The position numbers were made by a program, and so were the translations under genes. This document shows positions 61,801-64,000 of a stretch of 64,000 nucleotides of DNA, in pieces. The DNA is from Lumbricus rubellus (lineage: Eukaryota; Annelida; Clitellata; Crassiclitellata; Lumbricidae). The stretch's first letter is position 1. The number at the start of each line of letters is the position of its first letter. The notes under the pieces are model-generated. The model ran no database searches, was not told where the DNA came from, and worked only from the letters and a program-made list of their open reading frames with translations. The stretch is from positions 15,192,852 through 15,256,851 of the forward strand of contig OX243817.1 in NCBI GenBank assembly GCA_945859605.1. The letters are read 5' to 3'.

Positions 61801-63771
61801 TCTGACAGTCAGTAGAATAAACTATGGTGCTTCCAAAACACTCTTTGAAGTTTTAAACTTCTGTGAAGTGGGGGAATCGCTAATGTTCTGAGTGCCTACT
61901 GACTAATCAACATACGCCAACTTTAAAGTACAACTTGCACAAGTAACTGCTTCGTGGGCTAAGAAGTTGTCGTGCATACGAATTAACCCGCTAGTCAGCC
62001 ATTAAAAATTATTCTGAAGTCATCATGCACACGGCCCAAGCACCCGGTGGCATTACCTTCCACTTATGGTGTTGCTAACGTGCATTTTGCTTGGACAAGT
62101 TCTTTTAAGTCCTGTTTGTTCGACTTGGTCAGCTTGGACTTTAAGTGTGAGGAGTTGAAATCTTTTTTTATGGTCTCCTGTTTCATTCGAATGGTTATCA
62201 ATGGTTTTCTTCTCTCTTTAATTGTTTATGCACTGTATTTTATTTGGTTTTTTAGCAAAAGGTCTTGATTTATACCAAGTCTTGGCACCGAATGCGTACT
62301 CATTCCGTGAAGAATTCATTCCAGTCATTCGAAAGACTGTCCAGTCTCAGGTGCATAGCAAGGCGATGGCGCAGTTTCAGTGGCACGACGGTACTCTGAA
62401 GAATGTTCACGTTGACATGGCAACGCTGTTTGAATACCAGAAGCAGCTCGGTGCAATGGTCAAGCTGTTTGAAAAGCGAATTGATTGGCTTTCGACTTCA
62501 AGTCGTAGAATATTTGGAACAGTCACAGAGAAGAAGTGAGGACGTCTTTGTTGATTTATTTAAATATCTAGAGCACTTCTTGTTTACACGACTTTTTTGA
62601 TTTTGAGAGACTTTCAGTGTCCATCACTATCAGTTTATGTTTTTTATTAACTTGCCTGCACAGCAGATTTTTATTATTTGGCAGCAAGAATTTTGGCTAA
62701 TTGTTTTTAAGCTATTGTGATGCTTTTGAACTTTGCTGTTTCCTTGATTGGTGGTTAAAAATGATGGAACCAAACTGAGTTTGATATAATTTCCTGTGAT
62801 GATATTTATGTACGTTTGCATAAAGTTAACATTTATAATAACAGATCTTTTTCATACCTGTGTAGCAGTACATTTATGAAGCGCCTATCAGAATGTCTCA
62901 AAGTCATTGCCTTGGAGAGTTTCTTTGAAGGGTTCTTACTTATTTATTCTGGCGAAAGGCAGTGTTAATCAAGTTTCAGTTACAGTTTCCGCTTTAGTTC
63001 TGTTTTGATTCTCTAGTTTAGTTTTAATTTAAGCTTTCAAGTCTCTTCAGTGTTAGTTTGCACATTTCAGAACTCTTCAATTTTAATTCAGTTTTGTAAG
63101 CATTTGATAGAAATAAATGTCATTTTTTATAAGAAGTTCTAAACTTGATGAAGGGAAATGCCTAAAAATGAGACTAAGAATGTCTATTTATTAAAACCAT
63201 AAAGAAACATTTACTAGCCGTATAAACATTTTAATATGGAAATGTTAATATCTATTTTGTGTCCTTTCTGTAGTGTTGTTCTGCTACTGGACTTATCTCT
63301 GCAGAATGCCAAGTACATAATTCATGTCCAGAATTCATTGCGTCTTCTTCTGGAACAGCAAATGTCAAACAAGGAATACTTTAATGTCATCGGGTATGCA
63401 GTTCTTGTTAGTCTAATCAAACAAGTCATGATTCTTTGGTGGTGATAAATAACCTGTCCACCTCCACTATGAGCTTTGATTAATTATGCTGTGTTGAATG
63501 GAAGAATCTTAAGAAAGATTTAATTACATTCGTAGAGTTAGACAACTTCATGATTGACAGGTCATGTGTAAAACGAGGAAGATAGATGAGATTTTTGCTT
63601 ATTAATTCTCCATCTTCATCTCATTCCTGACTCACAGAGAGACATGACTTTGCTAAGCAATTTGAGTGAATATAAAGGTGTATTGTTTTTCTGTAGATGT
63701 GGTGAAGAAGTGAAGATGTGGAAGCCAACATTGGTCAAACCAACTGGTGATCATCTTCAACAGGCGTGGAG
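51986..63771 (+). CDS. VWA3A/VWA3B-like von Willebrand A domain protein, first 14 coding exons (continues beyond window)
   Basis: Exons: 51987-52178, 52818-52942, 54057-54146, 55697-55751, 56099-56200, 56884-56990, 57592-57717, 58194-58302, 59305-59370, 60391-60522, 61267-61405, 62256-62535, 63274-63393, 63697-63771. All junctions keep phase, giving 572 residues plus two bases; the human proteins have about 1200-1300. The ATG follows an acceptor (TTTTTTACAG|G), so an upstream non-coding exon is expected. Module 1: SADWLKLH (79), RIKWFLQGSRKTFG, VWA with VGVLVDASE (MIDAS-like D-x-S, second Ser replaced), LTSQGGTNLLGAL, and IVGSQPD. Module 2: SADWIAKH (404), RIDWLSTSSRRIFG, VWA with VVLLLDLS. 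Function poorly defined; cytosolic, no signal peptide or membrane segment seen. Confidence 0.9.
52779..52812 (+). repeat. (TG)17 abutting the exon 2 acceptor of the VWA3 gene
   Basis: (TG)17 is followed by only TTTAG and the exon. The repeat therefore occupies the position of the polypyrimidine tract. Confidence 0.95.
54466..54674 (-). mobile_element. SINE family A, minus copy in VWA3 intron 3
   Basis: Best-preserved reverse copy. 3' body TATAGCGCCCCTTCAAGCTC, B box GGATTCGAACCTCGG, A-box complement CCACTAGACCACCGCGCCCC. Confidence 0.9.
55302..55395. repeat. AT-only palindromic tract
   Basis: TATATA runs with several self-complementary segments, including TATATAATATATA, in VWA3 intron 3. 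Confidence 0.9.
58716..58858 (+). repeat. Polypurine GGGA/GAGA tract
   Basis: GGGAAGGGAGGG-type low-complexity sequence in VWA3 intron 8; it generates Ser/Pro-rich minus-strand frames. Confidence 0.85.
60059..60290 (+). mobile_element. SINE family A, plus copy in VWA3 intron 9
   Basis: Head GGGGCGCGGTGGTGTAGTGG, B box CGAGGTTCGAATCC, body to GGCGCTATAACAAGTGCACA and a (CAAA)n-type tail. It is 100 bases before an exon. Confidence 0.9.
60712..60765 (-). repeat. SINE A 3'-tail fragment
   Basis: TTTTATAGCGCCCCTTCAAG…CAGAGGCATTCCC, only the tail module shared with the LINEs. Confidence 0.65.
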
Positions 63772-64000
63772 GTTTGAAACACTCAATCTAGTCCTTGCAA
63801 CTTAATATATTATACTGGGTTGTCCAGCATAAATGTCCCAACTTTGCATGCATATAACTTCACCAATTTTTGGAATTTATTTATATTTTATGCGTCTAAT
63901 AAACGGTATTTCACTCTAGTATTTGCACTGAAAAAATGGAAGTGGTACAAGTTTGGTTTTAATTATATGCTTTATTAATTTTGATGCCATCTACTGAGAC

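Overview
This is animal nuclear DNA: intron-rich genes with GT-AG splice sites, no bacterial-type operons, many short dispersed transposons, tRNA-headed SINEs and long microsatellites. The genes (an FMRFamide-receptor-like GPCR, AP-1 mu, a Phactr protein, a VWA3 protein) and the frequent TAGGCCTA and TACATGTA words fit a marine invertebrate, possibly an echinoderm, hemichordate, cephalochordate or mollusc. I cannot resolve the phylum from sequence alone. Gene models were built by hand from splice sites, reading phase and remembered family features; no search was run.

Layout. 1-21.6 kb is transposon-dominated. It opens with a 2.8-kb fold-back hAT-like element (358-3125). A two-exon rhodopsin-class GPCR follows on the minus strand (3436-7487), with nested hAT elements in its intron. 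Next come Helitron-like pieces, a perfect 76-bp palindrome (9941-10016), and a LINE relic split by a 6.3-kb composite insertion (12462-18781). A ZSWIM3-like pseudogene fragment lies inside an inverted-repeat element near 21 kb. 22.2-30.5 kb is a complete 11-exon AP-1 mu gene on the plus strand, 422 residues, with one GC-AG intron. 31.8-32.7 kb is a 5'-truncated LINE. 34.6-45.5 kb is a minus-strand Phactr (phosphatase and actin regulator) gene in 11 coding exons, with piggyBac-like, hAT, LINE and SINE insertions in its introns. 45.5-51.9 kb is mostly repeats, including a short Helitron and inverted-repeat elements with telomere-like centres. From 51,986 to the right edge lie the first 14 coding exons (about 572 residues) of a VWA3A/VWA3B-like gene that runs off the window.

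The four genes are unrelated in function (peptide signalling, clathrin-coat cargo selection, PP1/actin regulation, VWA-domain protein), and nothing suggests a shared pathway. The striking content is in the mobile DNA. At least seven insertions have diagnosable target-site duplications and no transposase gene is visible. A compound hAT unit has its matching duplications only at the outermost ends. Several otherwise different inverted-repeat elements carry the same telomere-like minisatellite in their centres. A SINE family shares its 3' tail with a LINE family present in the same window.
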